Assembly (NCBI GenBank): GCA_905221605.1
Contig: CAJNDS010002113.1
Span: 745,001 to 809,000, forward strand
Direction of reading: 5' to 3'
Length of the DNA stretch: 64,000 nucleotides
DNA from: Symbiodinium natans
Lineage: Eukaryota; Sar; Dinophyceae; Suessiales; Symbiodiniaceae
Shown: in pieces, positions 19,321 to 29,490 of the stretch
Layout of the letters: every line of letters begins with the position of its first letter
Position numbering within the stretch: the stretch's first letter is position 1
The notes under the pieces: generated by a model
Told to the model about the DNA's origin: nothing
The model's input: only the letters and a program-made list of their open reading frames with translations
Databases searched by the model: none
Translations under genes and position numbers: made by a program

Positions 19321-21200
19321 ATGACCGGCGACTCGAACTTGTTTATGGCGAGTTTCGGCGCGGCGACGCACTCTGCTGTGATGTATTGCGATGTGACCCT
19401 GGGTTTGCCGCTGCGAGCAGCGCCCGCAACTGGCCTCGTCAGATCGGGATGGGGCTGCCGTCGACGTGACGAGGCGGCGCAGACAACGGCGCTAGCCCGA
19501 ACTGGCCGGCCCTGGCTGCGAGAGGCGCGCGACCTCGTCCGCAGCCTCGCGAAACAGCGCTCCCTGCGCGCGCCGCGGGCACTGTGAGCTGCTGCCCGCG
19601 CGGGGTGGGATCGCCGGTGGTGGGAGCTCGCCAAGGCCGAGCAGCCCTCCAGGTTCGCACTCGCGTCGTGCTGAACCTGTCCAAGACGGCCATGTGGAAC
19701 AGAGCCGGGGTCGACCCCGAAGGCTTGTTGTCCCTTTCCGCCTCCTCCCGCATTTGGTTCGGGGATCCGGCGCTTGCCGCTGACGAGCGGGGGCTCGTGT
19801 TGCTTGGGACGCCATTCGGCGCGCCCGAGTTCGTGCAGGCACATTTGCAGAAAGTTCTGGAAAGGCAGGCCGCCCTCCTCAACCAGCTGCCAAATCTGCA
19901 CGACACACAAGTCGCCTGGTTGCTTTTGTCTTGCTGCGCATGCCCGCGTGCACAGTATGCCCTCGCACCCTCCCTTCTGCTAGCACGCGCGAATATGCAG
20001 CCGGTCATGATGCCGCTGTGCTGCGGTGCCTTGACTCTCTCCTGTTCGCTGATGCTGCTGAGGGCTTGCCCGGACAAGTTGTCGCACGTGTGCAGTTGGC
20101 CCTCCGCCATGGCGGCCTGGGGCTTCGCAGTGCTGTCCGTCATGCACCTGCGGCTTTTGAGCGTCCTGGGCTGACACTTTTCCAGCGTTGTGCAGGCGAG
20201 ACCACCCGTTTGCCATTGGGCTTGTCCACCCTATGGAAGCGGCAGCAGGCGAGGTGCCAGAGGCACTTGAGCCGCTGTGGGCTGCCTGCGACTCCTTGGC
20301 TGCAGTAGGGTTTGAATCCCCATCCTGGCACGACGCGCCGCAGCTCGAGAACACGCGTGGGTGGCAGCGCGCTGCCGCCCAAGCCGTCGACAGCTTTTGC
20401 CAGCGAGCCCTGTTGCGGGAACTGGATGCCCCCTCTGCAGCCCTGCTTGACTCCCAGGCTGGGCCGTACGCTGCCCGTGTATTCACTGCGCGGCCAACTC
20501 CGTTGTTCCGTGTGCTGCTTTTGCGTCGGCTCCGTGTGCCGCTCCCGCTCACAGCAGCTAGGTGCAGCCGCATGATGTTTTCGGATATCACATTGCAGCC
20601 TGCCACAGGTCTGGTGTTTTGCGCTCACGTGGAGGCACGCTTGAACGAGCGGCTGCCAGAGTTTGTCGGGAGGCTGGCGCCACTGTTGCAACCGGATGAA
20701 CGACGCATCGAGGTCATTGCCAATATTGCCTCTCTGGGGTGGCGTCCAACTTGCCGTCGACACTACACTCGTCTCGCCGCTCACTGCGGCGGGCGTGCCA
20801 CGTCGTGAAAAAGGCCGCGCGGCTGGGGCAGCTATGCGTGTTGCAGAACGTGCCAAAGCCCGAACTTACCCAGAGCGGGCGTCCGCCCGCCGATGCCGGC
20901 TCGTCGTCCTTGGCGCTGGAGCCGCCAGGCCGCCCTGTTTGTCAGGCTGCTTGCTCGATGCCGGGCCCGAGCCGCTCCTGCTGCGTCACGGGCAGCGTGC
21001 ACTTCCGCGTTTGCGCTGCGCTGGTCGGCACTCCTCGCCTTTGCAGCCGCCCGTTCTTTTGCATCGTTGCTGACTCAGCTGAGCAGCCCCCCCTTGCCAG
21101 TCGCCTGCCGTAGGTATCTGTGGGTTGTGCGTGGCCGTGGGCTACTTCACTGGGACCCCGAAGTGGATGCAGCAAAAGAGGCGTGCGAAAAAAAAGCACC
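19321..21200 (+). pseudogene. LINE reverse transcriptase C-terminal region, frame-broken
   Basis: This is the C-terminal part of a non-LTR retrotransposon polyprotein of the kind abundant in dinoflagellates. Segments in order, in changing + frames: VVLNLSKTAMWNRAG (about 19667), VLLGTPFGAPEFVQAHL (about 19800) and WLLLSCCACPRAQYAL (about 19920), typical of the post-palm region; AVLRCLDSLLF and LALRHGGLGLRSA (20005-20160); SQAGPYAARVFTA and RVLLLRRLRVPLPL (20450-20560); VQLAVDTTLVSP, YPERASARRCRLVVLG (20745-20920); RWSALLAFAAARS (about 21030). Family order is preserved, but at least three frame changes are needed. The palm YxDD-type motif that should lie near 19550-19640 is not visible. The copy cannot be active. 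It ends near A-rich sequence at 21190-21290. Confidence 0.8.
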
Positions 21201-21299
21201 CTCTCAGTCGGCTAACTTCACGAGGTTTGCGTCCTTCCTGCACGCTCGCATGCAAGCAAAAGGACGCGAAACAAAAAAAAAAACAAACAAAACCTTGCA

Positions 21300-22140
21300 C
21301 CAGCACCTACGCACGCCTATTTATCAAATAAGTTTGTGAACGCGGTAACAATGAATGCATGCACGATTGTACCGTGTGCAGCACCCGCCAACTCTACTGC
21401 AGCCGTTTGCTGGTTCGCGGCACGTGCTACTTTACTTCAGACCTACCAAAAATGGACACGTAGTGGAGAGTGCCATGTGCAATCTAGCAACAGCAGCCCT
21501 CCAATGGCAACACACGAGTTTCACAAACAACAATACTTGTACGGTGGCAATGCCAATGGCGTTGCCCGTTGGCAGAATCGAGAATGCGGCGGCCGTTCTC
21601 GGACAATCGACCCCTGTGCCCCCGCGACAGGCAGCGACAGCGAAAGTGCAGCAACTGGGCTTGAAGTCAGGTGCTACTCCTTGTGAGACTGAACACAAGG
21701 GGCCATGACCGGTTCACTCAGGCTAATGCGTTTTTGCGAAAATAAACTGGGCCGCCCCGTGGCATCGACAGTGCCATGACCGCAATTGGAGCATGTCACT
21801 CGCGAGTTCTGCGCCGGACTCTTGTAGATGAAAACTCTCTACAGGACATAGTCTATTCGACCGATTGGTTCCCGCAAGGGTTTCAATCTGTTGTGTGGGC
21901 CTCAGATTGCGCCTGGCAGCCTAGCAGGCCTAGCATGTCGATCGAAAATCGAGGGAATCATGGTGGCGAGTTCAATTGAGGTCCATATGTCCTGCCTTGA
22001 CGGCCAGGAATTTGCGGGCGATGTACGACCCGACAAGAACCAGGAAATGGTTTCTGGTCATACAACTAACACCATCAAAACAAAAAACTAAAACCATCCA
22101 GCTCGCCGATTTTATGATCGGGCAGCCGTCAGTATTGCCG
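21300..22140. other. no supportable gene
   Basis: Mixed-composition sequence downstream of the LINE remnant. Open frames of 65-117 codons overlap on both strands without splice-like edges or recognisable motifs. Confidence 0.4.
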
Positions 22141-22216
22141 GCACCACATGACCACATGCACGAAGCATGCATCGTTAAGGTTTGGTTCTGCATTGTTTGG
22201 CGGTAGGGCTGCGCAG

Positions 22217-22300
22217 GCCGAAGAAGCAGCTGCACACCAAGCCATGCTGGTGTACAAGGCAAGAGTAGCGGTTTTGTCATTTCGGTTTCTTAGTTTGAAG
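22217..22300 (+). CDS. exon-like island, unknown protein
   Basis: The acceptor GCTGCGCAG is followed by AEEAAAHQAMLVYKARVAVL and then SFRFLSLK in the same frame as the next island. Possible donors are GTGTAC near 22250 and GCAAGA near 22259, so the exon may be short. It is a helical, charged fragment. No family recognised. Confidence 0.35.
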
Positions 22301-22354
22301 GCTTGCATGCGGAATTTGAGGCGCATGCACACGTTTAGCTCGTGTGTTTTCCAG

Positions 22355-22421
22355 GATGAGGCTGCTGCGTTGGAGGCCATGTTCCGTCGGTTCAGATGGT
22401 TCAGCAAGCAACAATCGATCG
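22355..22421 (+). CDS. exon-like island, unknown protein
   Basis: A strong acceptor (GTGTTTTCCAG) is followed by DEAAALEAMFRRFRWFSKQQ and a GTAACG donor at 22422. Together with the preceding island it may belong to one + strand gene. No family recognised. Confidence 0.45.
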
Positions 22422-23297
22422 GTAACGCGACGACAGGCCTCATAAGCTTTGTTGGCGGTAAGATTGCATGGCACGCGCCGGGGAGTTTAAGGGTTCTGCA
22501 TCAGCGAGGCCAGACCAAAACGAAAATCGCTTGGATCTGATGCAGCTGGCATGCCCCCAGCGAAGAGATTGCGCTTGGATGTTGGTGTGCGATTTGGCTG
22601 AACTGAGAAATGTTTTGGTTTGTGGATAGGCTGTGGCTAGGCGCACGTACGTGCGTAAATGCGAGCAAAACTGATAAGCAAACACCGGCCCATGTCACCA
22701 CAGTCAGCGACAGCTGTGCCAGGAGCCGGGAGGGGGAACCAGTACGTAAGCCAAACTTGGCAAACCCAGAACCTCAAACCCTGCCGTACAAGAACCTGCA
22801 AGCTACTTTTTCGTAGGTTGCCTATAAACCCGATTGTCGGGGGCGGTGCTGGTGGCGGCAGGCATTAGCAAGAATCCTCGAGCGGAAAGCGTGTAGCCCA
22901 GAAAGTCTTTCAGCCTGGCATCTGTTTTCTCGTTTTGTGTTCGAATTTCGAATGCAAACTGAAAGCCATGCCGAAGCAAGAGCGAAACGAGAGGTGCGCT
23001 GAAACCTCCATCCCGCTTGGCCCTGAACACGAAACCCTAAGCTCAATGGGTTGTCCAGCCCCACCCCCCCCCCCCCACCCCCATCCTTGTTTTAGAAGAG
23101 CAAGGCCCTCATAGGAAAGGCAAGACCCTCACAGGAAACGCAAGGCCCTCATCGGAAATGCATGGGTAACCCGACGTGTGTGTGAAAAACATGTGAAAGA
23201 AGAGGTGAGAAAATGTAGGGGAATCATGAAAACAGTACGCAAAAAAACTACACAATCATTCCCGTCGCCGCTGGGAAATGGCGAAGTGTAGCACAGC

Positions 23298-23339
23298 ATG
23301 GCAGCGGCAGCGGCAGCGGCAGCGGCAGCGGCAGCGGTA
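23298..23339 (+). repeat. GCAGCG hexamer repeat
   Basis: Seven GCAGCG units, giving poly-Ala or CR repeats in open frames. It lies about 55 bp upstream of the exon at 23394. Confidence 0.9.
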
Positions 23340-23393
23340 GCCTTCAAGATAGTAGTCTTGGAAGTTCTTGAAGTAAACCCCCCAAAAGCCCAG

Positions 23394-23553
23394 GATTGGC
23401 CTTCCGGGCTTGGTTCCGGAGCAGTCGGCCAAGGTTGTTTTGAGCAACAAACAGGATCTTGCAGCGCAAGTGGCCAAAATAGCAAGGCCTGGCTCCTTCT
23501 GCATCATCTTACGGATGCCTCCTTGCGAATTTTCCGGCCCCCACCTTGTCCTG
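23394..23553 (+). CDS. exon of unknown gene (first of a pair)
   Basis: The acceptor AAAAGCCCAG/G is followed by an excellent coding frame: IGLPGLVPEQSAKVVLSNKQ, DLAAQVAKIARPGSFCIILR, MPPCEFSGPHLVL. No start codon is present, so it is internal. If the intron begins with GC at 23554 (CTG/GCAGGA) the frame joins in phase to the exon at 23665; a GT at 23562 would give the wrong phase. GC-AG introns are known in dinoflagellates. The fold looks globular. I do not recognise the family. Confidence 0.55.
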
Positions 23554-23664
23554 GCAGGAAAGTGATGGAGAAAAATGCCGCTCGGTACACGTTGAGCCCG
23601 CGTGCGTGTTGCGGATCAATGCGGCCACATGCGGCCACTGTGGCCCACGGTCTTGCTGTTTCAG

Positions 23665-23763
23665 CATGTTGCCGCGCTGACCCCGAAGGACATCTTCTTT
23701 GAAACGAAAGAAGTGGACGAAAGCGGATTTCAAGCAATCCTGAGGTCCGGCTTGATCTGCGGG
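23665..23763 (+). CDS. exon of unknown gene (second of a pair)
   Basis: The strong acceptor TTGCTGTTTCAG is followed by HVAALTPKDIFFETKEVDES and GFQAILRSGLICGVPQ. It joins in phase to the previous exon across a 111-bp GC-AG intron. A MITE end starts at 23789. No family recognised. The transporter first-helix exon at 24278 is the next + strand exon, but whether they belong together is unknown. Confidence 0.5.
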
Positions 23764-24245
23764 GTCCCCCAACACTCGGGACGTCCTCCTTGAAGGTTCA
23801 CGGGTACGAATAAGCAAAGGTTATAACCATATCCCCACTTTTCTCAGTTACGTACAAGTACCCTGAGGAGTTGCAGATGTTGATACAACGTGAATCGCGC
23901 GCCAGTCGTGGGCGTGGTTTTTTTTCCACTTTAAGCAGTGTAACTGGAGATCTAGGCTTCAGACCTGTAGGGTCTCTTGGTCTGTGGCAAGAACGGTCTC
24001 CCGCTGGGTTTTTGCCATGCCTGTACAGGCGGCCTCTTACAGGGCTTCCGAGGGGCTCTTATGATGCAGCTGCAGTGGGCTCCCGCGCAAGCTGGCACTC
24101 GGATTCAGAGCTCACTGCCAGACTGCATGTCCATTTTGAAGGTGCCACCAATTTGCAGGTTTGGTTTTGAAAAGGAGCTACAGACAGGCACGCCAAGCCC
24201 GTGCCTGGGCTTCTGTCCGATTGTCGGGGGGTGATGAACCAGCAG

Positions 24246-24275
24246 CCCCAAACCCGAAACCCTAAACCCTAAACC
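24246..24275 (+). repeat. short CCCTAAA tract
   Basis: CCCCAAACCCGAAACCCTAAACCCTAAA-type sequence ending two bases before the CAG acceptor of the next exon. Confidence 0.85.
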
Positions 24276-24277
24276 AG

Positions 24278-24369
24278 GGTTGTCATCGGGCGGTTCGGTC
24301 GATACCAATACTTCTGCGGTATTCTGCGTTGTGGTATTGCGCTCATTGCGGCGCCTGCGGTTGGTTGCG
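24278..24369 (+). CDS. MFS transporter exon, first helix (probable)
   Basis: The acceptor AAACCAG/G is followed by VVIGRFGRYQYFCGILRCGI, then ALIAAPAVGC, and a GTGTGG donor at 24370. The GRFGRYQ motif just before a hydrophobic helix is typical of the N-terminus of organic-cation-transporter-like (SLC22/SV2-type) major facilitator proteins. It is preceded by a CCCTAAA tract. Downstream + strand exons at 33.2 and 34.5 kb carry other motifs of the same family, so I read them as one gene; this linkage is inferred. Confidence 0.5.
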
Positions 24370-24389
24370 GTGTGGCCCTCCCACCCCCT

Positions 24390-24838
24390 CCCACCTAAGC
24401 CTCCCCTCCCCCCCCCCCCCCCCCCCCCCCCCCCCCACCCCCCCCTCCCACCCCCCCCACCTCCTCCCCCCACCTTCCGTCCAACCCCTTAACTCCCACC
24501 TTGCAAGCCTCCCCTCCCCCCACCCCACCCCCCCCCCCCCTCCTACCCACCCCCACCCCCCTCCCACCTGCCCCCCCCCACCCCCCCCCCTTAACTCCCA
24601 CCTACCTTGCCCCCCCTTCCAACCCCCCCCCTCACTCCCACCCTTAACCCCCCCCCTAACCCCCCTCGCCACCCACAAACTCCCACCTAACCCCCCCTCC
24701 CCCCCCACCCCCACCCCCACCCCCCCCAACCTCCTCCCCCCACCTTCCGTCCAACCCCCCCTTACCTCCCACCTTGCCCCCCCATCCAACCCCCCCCAGC
24801 TCCCACCTTGCCCCCCCTTCCTTACCCCCCCTTCCAAT
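24390..24838 (+). repeat. C-rich low-complexity block
   Basis: About 450 bp of poly-C with ACC, TCC and short CTTACC interruptions, including repeats of CCACCTTCCGTCCAACCCC and AACTCCCACCTTGC. It lies in the putative intron right after the first-helix exon. Proline- and glycine-rich open frames across it are artefacts. Confidence 0.95.
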
Positions 24839-24983
24839 TATAGGGTTTAAAACCCTATAATTCGGACTCTAAAACTTTTCAGGGTAAAAAGGATATCAAA
24901 AAAAAGTATGGTACCCGGCGGGGCCACACTTGGGGTCCCGAGTTGCGCGCCGTCTCCTTCTGCGCTCGAGATGTCGTTCAGTT

Positions 24984-25112
24984 ACCCTAAACCCTAAACT
25001 CTATATCCCCTATATGCCCTATATACCCTATATACCGTATATACCCTATATACCCTATATACCTTATATACCCTCTATACCCTATATACCCTTTCTACCC
25101 TATACCCGATGG
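24984..25112 (+). repeat. CCCTATATA 9-mer tandem repeat
   Basis: Two CCCTAAA units lead into about ten CCCTATATA-like 9-mers. It looks like a telomeric unit that gained two bases and was then amplified. Confidence 0.9.
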
Positions 25113-25154
25113 TAAGCCCTAATCACTAAACCCATATACGTTTAGTTGCCGCAG

Positions 25155-25230
25155 GTTGTACTGCCTCCCGGGCGTATGGAGCACCAGGTGCTTTGTTGGC
25201 CAGGCGGGGGGACAGATTCTCATAGACATG
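25155..25230 (+). CDS. exon-like island, possibly of the MFS gene
   Basis: The acceptor GTTGCCGCAG is followed by VVLPPGRMEHQVLCWPGGGT in frame. It lies 40 bp beyond the 9-mer tract. The placement between transporter exons suggests an extracellular-loop fragment, but no motif proves it. Confidence 0.3.
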
Positions 25231-25388
25231 GGAGATACTATATCCGTCTTGGGAATTATTTTTGATGTTTGTTTATATAAAACCCAAGAGGATATTTAAG
25301 ATATCTATTTTTATTAAGGCTTAGACCGCAAACAGCGCTGCTTTGGCTGCCTTGGGCCCGCGATTGATAGATTCGGCGCAAACTGGAG

Positions 25389-25453
25389 CCCTAAGCCCTA
25401 AGCCCTCAACCCTAAACCCTAAACCCTAAACCCTAAACCCTAAACCCTAAACC
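25389..25453 (+). repeat. CCCTAAA tract
   Basis: Variant units at the left (CCCTAAG, CCCTCAA), then six perfect CCCTAAA units. Confidence 0.92.
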
Positions 25454-25482
25454 TTCATTCAAGTTGCACCCCTAAGTTCACA

Positions 25483-25570
25483 AGATGACTTTCCGAGGAT
25501 GGATCCAAGGGTTGGAAAGCTGCTAGGAGCAGCCGTTCTGATATGGGGTTTTCCGACATTTAGGGGGTAC
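25483..25570 (+). CDS. exon-like island, possibly membrane
   Basis: After AAGTTCACAAG the frame reads DDFPRMDPRVGKLLGAAVLI and WGFPTFRGYLLG before a G run at 25594. It is hydrophobic in the middle. A CCCTAAA tract lies upstream. No specific motif. Confidence 0.3.
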
Positions 25571-25593
25571 CTTCTTGGGGACCTTATGATAAT

Positions 25594-25614
25594 GGGGGGG
25601 GGGGGGGGGGGGGG
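25594..25614 (+). repeat. poly-G run
   Basis: About 21 G residues following ATAAT. Confidence 0.85.
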
Positions 25615-25675
25615 GTTTTAGGGGTCCCTTGTTTCGTGAACCCCCATATGCGGAGCCTTGCAAATCCTTGGCCAG

Positions 25676-25771
25676 GTTTGCAAGAAAAAGGTGGAGGCTG
25701 AACAAAGCACTGCTGGCGTGGCCCTGGCTGCGATCCGAAATGATCCGTTCCTTATGAGCCCGAGTCCCAGG
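25676..25771 (+). CDS. exon-like island, unknown protein
   Basis: The acceptor TTGGCCAG is followed by exactly 32 codons: VCKKKVEAEQSTAGVALAAI and RNDPFLMSPSPR, ending at a GTTTAGGG tract that would supply the donor. The amphipathic, protein-like composition is strong. It lies within the span of the putative transporter gene, but no motif assigns it. Confidence 0.5.
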
Positions 25772-25794
25772 GTTTAGGGTTTAGGGTTTAGGGC
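25769..25794 (+). repeat. TTTAGGG tract
   Basis: Three perfect TTTAGGG units beginning exactly at the exon edge. Confidence 0.9.
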
Positions 25795-25845
25795 AGAAGC
25801 TGCTTCATGTCTGGAAGCCTTTGGCTCGGCCCACTGGAAGCCTAC

Positions 25846-25935
25846 CATAGGGGCCTAACTTAGAACAGGGTTTTGGGGGAGTTTTTATAGTCTAATTACC
25901 ATAAGGGAATAACAAGAGTCATTACTCCGATCCCC
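25846..25935. repeat. CCATAGGGGCC dispersed element, inverted copy
   Basis: ACCATAGGGGCCTAACTTAG to TTACCATAAGGGAAT; the reverse complement matches 7465-7556 and 3576-3670. ACCATARGGG at both ends gives a short inverted repeat. Confidence 0.55.
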
Positions 25936-26529
25936 ATGCTAAGGTTTTGCCGCAGCAGCCTGGACACAATGTGTCGGTAAGAGTCGTAAACCTTGGTTGT
26001 TGCTTTGCTTAAGCTGGTATTGCACCGACGAAGGAAGCAACCTACAGAAAAGGTAGGTTCTGGGTTCTTAACGATAATGCTACTGCGCAATCTTCTTTAC
26101 AGGGCCTCAGACTCAGATGATCCAATGGTTCACCTGTTGCTGTTTCTGACACCCCCACACCCACCAGAACCTCACAGAACTCAATGCCCCCTACTTCTTT
26201 ACTAAGGAATCAAGCAAACCTTTGGGCTCTCCGTGCATCCGGCCGAGGCAAGCTCAACGAGCCGCCCAAGGCAAAGATAATCGGACAGCGCCCTGGCAAG
26301 GGCCGCGGCAAGGTCTTGAACTCAGCTTACTTGGGAGGTTCAGGGTTTAGGTTTTAGAGAATTTGGGAGGAAAATCAGTGTATCCCAGTTATTGTGGCCT
26401 AGCTTGCGGGGGCACTGCTCTTTTTCGGGGTGTGGCCTTCCAGTTGCGGAAGGACATGAACCGGGTCATTCAGGGTATCCCTACATGAGCAGCGTTTTTT
26501 TTTCTAGGAGCAAGGCTACGTAGAGACGC

Positions 26530-26750
26530 GATCATTCAAAGCCGGCCGCGTAGCATTTTGCCTGCAGGGCGTAGGTCTGCGTAGGGTCCGCGTAGGCAAG
26601 TCTATGCAGCATGGGCGCGTAGGTCCGCGTAGTAGGTTGTCTATGCTTGCCGCGTAGGTCCGCGTAGGCACGCGTCAACAACACACTCCGTGCGTAGGCC
26701 GCGCGCCTACTAAACATGAGCTGACGCGTAGGCCCGCGTAGGATACCCAT
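26530..26750. repeat. dispersed CGCGTAGG motif cluster
   Basis: At least ten copies of GCGTAGG within about 220 bp, several as CGCGTAGGTCCGCGTAG or GCGTAGGCCCGCGTAGG, at irregular spacing. It is locally rich in CpG. This is not a simple tandem array. Confidence 0.8.
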
Positions 26751-26879
26751 GCCATTACAACACCCCACACAAATATAAAAAAAAACGCTCACATGATGCA
26801 TGCTGTAGTTCTTCCATTGTCTCTGACGCGTGCTCAACCCGTTCGGGCATGTTGGAGTCAATCTTTCATCGAAAAGATT

Positions 26880-28180
26880 TTGCGACTTAGAAACAGGAGC
26901 CTACATCCCGGTAGCTGCGATTTGCATTTATGACCGTGCCTTCGGTCCTAGTCCCCTTTTCTGAGACAACCTGTGCACGCTGGCCTCAGCTTCGATGGTG
27001 CAGAGCATGCCGGTGCTCTTTTGCCACTCAAGATCCCCTGGATACGCTGACAGCACAGCATGACGCACGGCAGCTTGCTGGTCGTCAACATGGGGGGGGG
27101 GGGGGGGGGGGGGGGGCACTTCTTTCGCAAAGGACAGAAACCTGCAAGAGTTCGATCGTTAAGCCCTGGTCAAGCTGTTCCCGAGTATTGAGAAAGAGAA
27201 AGAAAGACTCCACTGCATAACTTCGGAGACCGTCTGGGCACCCCTCGAAGATGCACGCTTTTGCTTGGTTTGGGGCTTATCGCAGGGCCTCGTGCAGGGC
27301 CAGGGCTGCTGCAGATGCGTTTGTCCGGTGCCATAGGCATGAGACTTCTGCTAGCTACTTCATGTGCGTACTATCTATGAATCTATGAACTTGGCAGAAG
27401 ACATGAGGCTTTGGCCACTGAACGATTTGAAACTGTTTCCCGACCTGCGAGCAAAAAGTAACCAAAAGCAAGCTGCACCCCTTGACGTCTTCCTCAGACA
27501 CTGGCCTGCCGCACCACAAACATCGATGAGCACACCAAAAAGGCGTAATTACACAAAACGCTTACCCAATGCATAACAAGCTTCCCCACGCATGAGGCGC
27601 CCAATGTGCCACCGCCTATGACCGTGCTGCAGCCCACGTCGCAGGCTTTGGTGACTCCGGGCAAGTTCGGAAACCGAGTGGCATTGACATGTGCATGACA
27701 CACAGACTGCAGGCAAACCAAGGGGCTTACTAGTGGCACGAACGTCGATACTGATCCATGCTCACCCTTTACAGATTAAGTGGGGGGCTGCAGGGCATGC
27801 ATGCCGAAACCTTCTGTCGGAGGGGCCGAGGTTCATGATTTCTCTTGTCCAGTTCATGAAGTGCATCTCCTTTGTGCGCCCTTGTCTTGGATGCAGGGCT
27901 TCAGCTACCCTCCGCATCTCCAGGCGCCCGAAGGGGCTTGCAACATGTCGAAGTCAGGGCGGGAATTCGGAGCCCCGCTCCGAGGATTTGAAGCCCAGAA
28001 ACCACAGGCATGCATTCAAGAACCCTGAAGTCCTCAACCACTGGAGCCCAAACCCACATACAGATGCGCGGAGGCACTCGCAATGCCGGGCATTCCGCAG
28101 ACGGGATTTTGGGGGTGAGGCTGCCCCAAGCAAGGCCTGCGAGTGCGCCTCTTTGCGGTCGTAGTTTCAACACTGTGCTT
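26880..28180. other. no confidently assigned gene
   Basis: Holds a 25-bp G run (27092-27116) and overlapping open frames. On the minus strand near 26930-27085 the frame AVRHAVLSAYPGDLEWQKST is protein-like and could be an exon, but no edges were resolved. Confidence 0.35.
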
Positions 28181-28188
28181 GTCTGGCT

Positions 28189-28297
28189 CGTTCTTCGTAG
28201 GTAATGAGGGAACGAGGTACCCTATAAAGCCCTTAAAGGGTATGTTGGGTATACACAGGGCCCTTTTAATTCCCTCACTCCCTACTAAGAACCAGGG
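28189..28297. repeat. GTTCTTMGTAGGG-family MITE, complete copy
   Basis: GTTCTTCGTAGGTAATGAGG faces CCCTCACTCCCTACTAAGAAC across about 65 bp. The right end of the same family is seen at 1066-1112. Confidence 0.7.
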
Positions 28298-29329
28298 GTT
28301 GTCGACTGTGGCGTTCTTGTGTACATGATGCAGAATAGTGAATGCCACCAATCAACCGAAGTTTGCCATTGATTTGGTGTGATGTCTCCGAGAAGAAAGG
28401 TACACACAGGATCGCGTCGGCTCCGAAATAAATAAGCGGGCCAATATCGCGCACGTACTTTTCCTGTGGCATACTGTGCGTGTTAATGGCCTTGCATGCT
28501 GCGCGCCAATTGGACATACGTATAATTCCTATGTGCCCTGTTCCAAACAACATTAGGAGTGGCAACAGCCCTGCAGGTTTTTGTTCGGCAAGTGGCCGCA
28601 TGATTGTCCGACTGCCTACATGCCATGTGCCAGGCACACAAGCTGGTCAGAACATGAGCTTGCAAATCTGAGCGCTCCTTAGCACTAGGTAGGCCCTTGG
28701 GGTATTAACATTACTCTGAATTTTTGTCAGAGGGTTTATCAGCCAACAACCTCCTGGCCAACCTAGACACGGACCTCTTAGGTCGAGGTGTGCACACGGC
28801 ACACCCCTTTGACCTTGTCCAGAGAGCTCAATACCTCTTAGTTGAGGGCGTGCCGCTACATCACTGTTACATCGCGGTTCATATCTGAATCAAGGTAAAT
28901 TCTTTCATTCAGCTCGAGGTATCGGGCTCTTTGGGTACTTTGTTCTTGCGGAGCGCGTGTGAAGATGGGGGTGGCATGGCGTGGCGACAAGACTTCCTAA
29001 GTGTACTTGGTGCTGGGTCTCCGGATGTTGGATGAATATTTATGTGAGCCAGATTCGATCTGCAGAGAAGTACCTGGCTCCTGCCGTCAGCATGCGATTG
29101 CGTCTAGGTCATCGATCCCAGCACCCCTCATATTACGGCATAGTAAATCCCGTACGTAAAACTAACTGACTATCAGGCTGCGCATGTTATTCAAGCAGAC
29201 AGCTGACAAGGCTGAAGTACCGGCGGGACCAGGCGAACGGCTTTAAGAACAGCAAATCGCTAACTTGAATTTGGGGACATCTCTGCGACTTCTGGCCCGA
29301 AGCTTCTCAAGGGTCGAGGCACTGCCGAC

Positions 29330-29435
29330 CCCTCCTCCTGCGCCGCGGGGACTTGGCTCATGCGGCCTGGGGCGCTTTTCATCTGAATCTTGGTCTGCAC
29401 AGTTCTGCGTATTCTTGAATAACGGTTCACGCTGC
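29330..29435 (+). CDS. exon-like island, unknown protein
   Basis: The frame PPAPRGLGSCGLGRFSSESW continues as SAQFCVFLNNGSRC and ends at GCTGC/GTTTAGGG, where the telomeric tract supplies the donor. Three cysteines suggest an extracellular loop. Possibly part of the transporter gene; unproven. Confidence 0.35.
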
Positions 29436-29490
29436 GTTTAGGGTTTAGGGTTTAGGGTTTAGAGTTTAGGGTTTAGGGTTTAGGGTTCAC
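29435..29490 (+). repeat. TTTAGGG tract
   Basis: Eight units, one with TTTAGAG. Confidence 0.92.

Noticed and set aside
18706-20856. Long minus-strand open frames (221-269 codons)
   Set aside because: They are antisense to the recognisable LINE motifs on the + strand and arise from high GC.
24329-24850. Proline-rich and glycine-rich long open frames
   Set aside because: Poly-C low-complexity sequence; the true coding frame upstream (24278-24369) is a different one and ends before the block.
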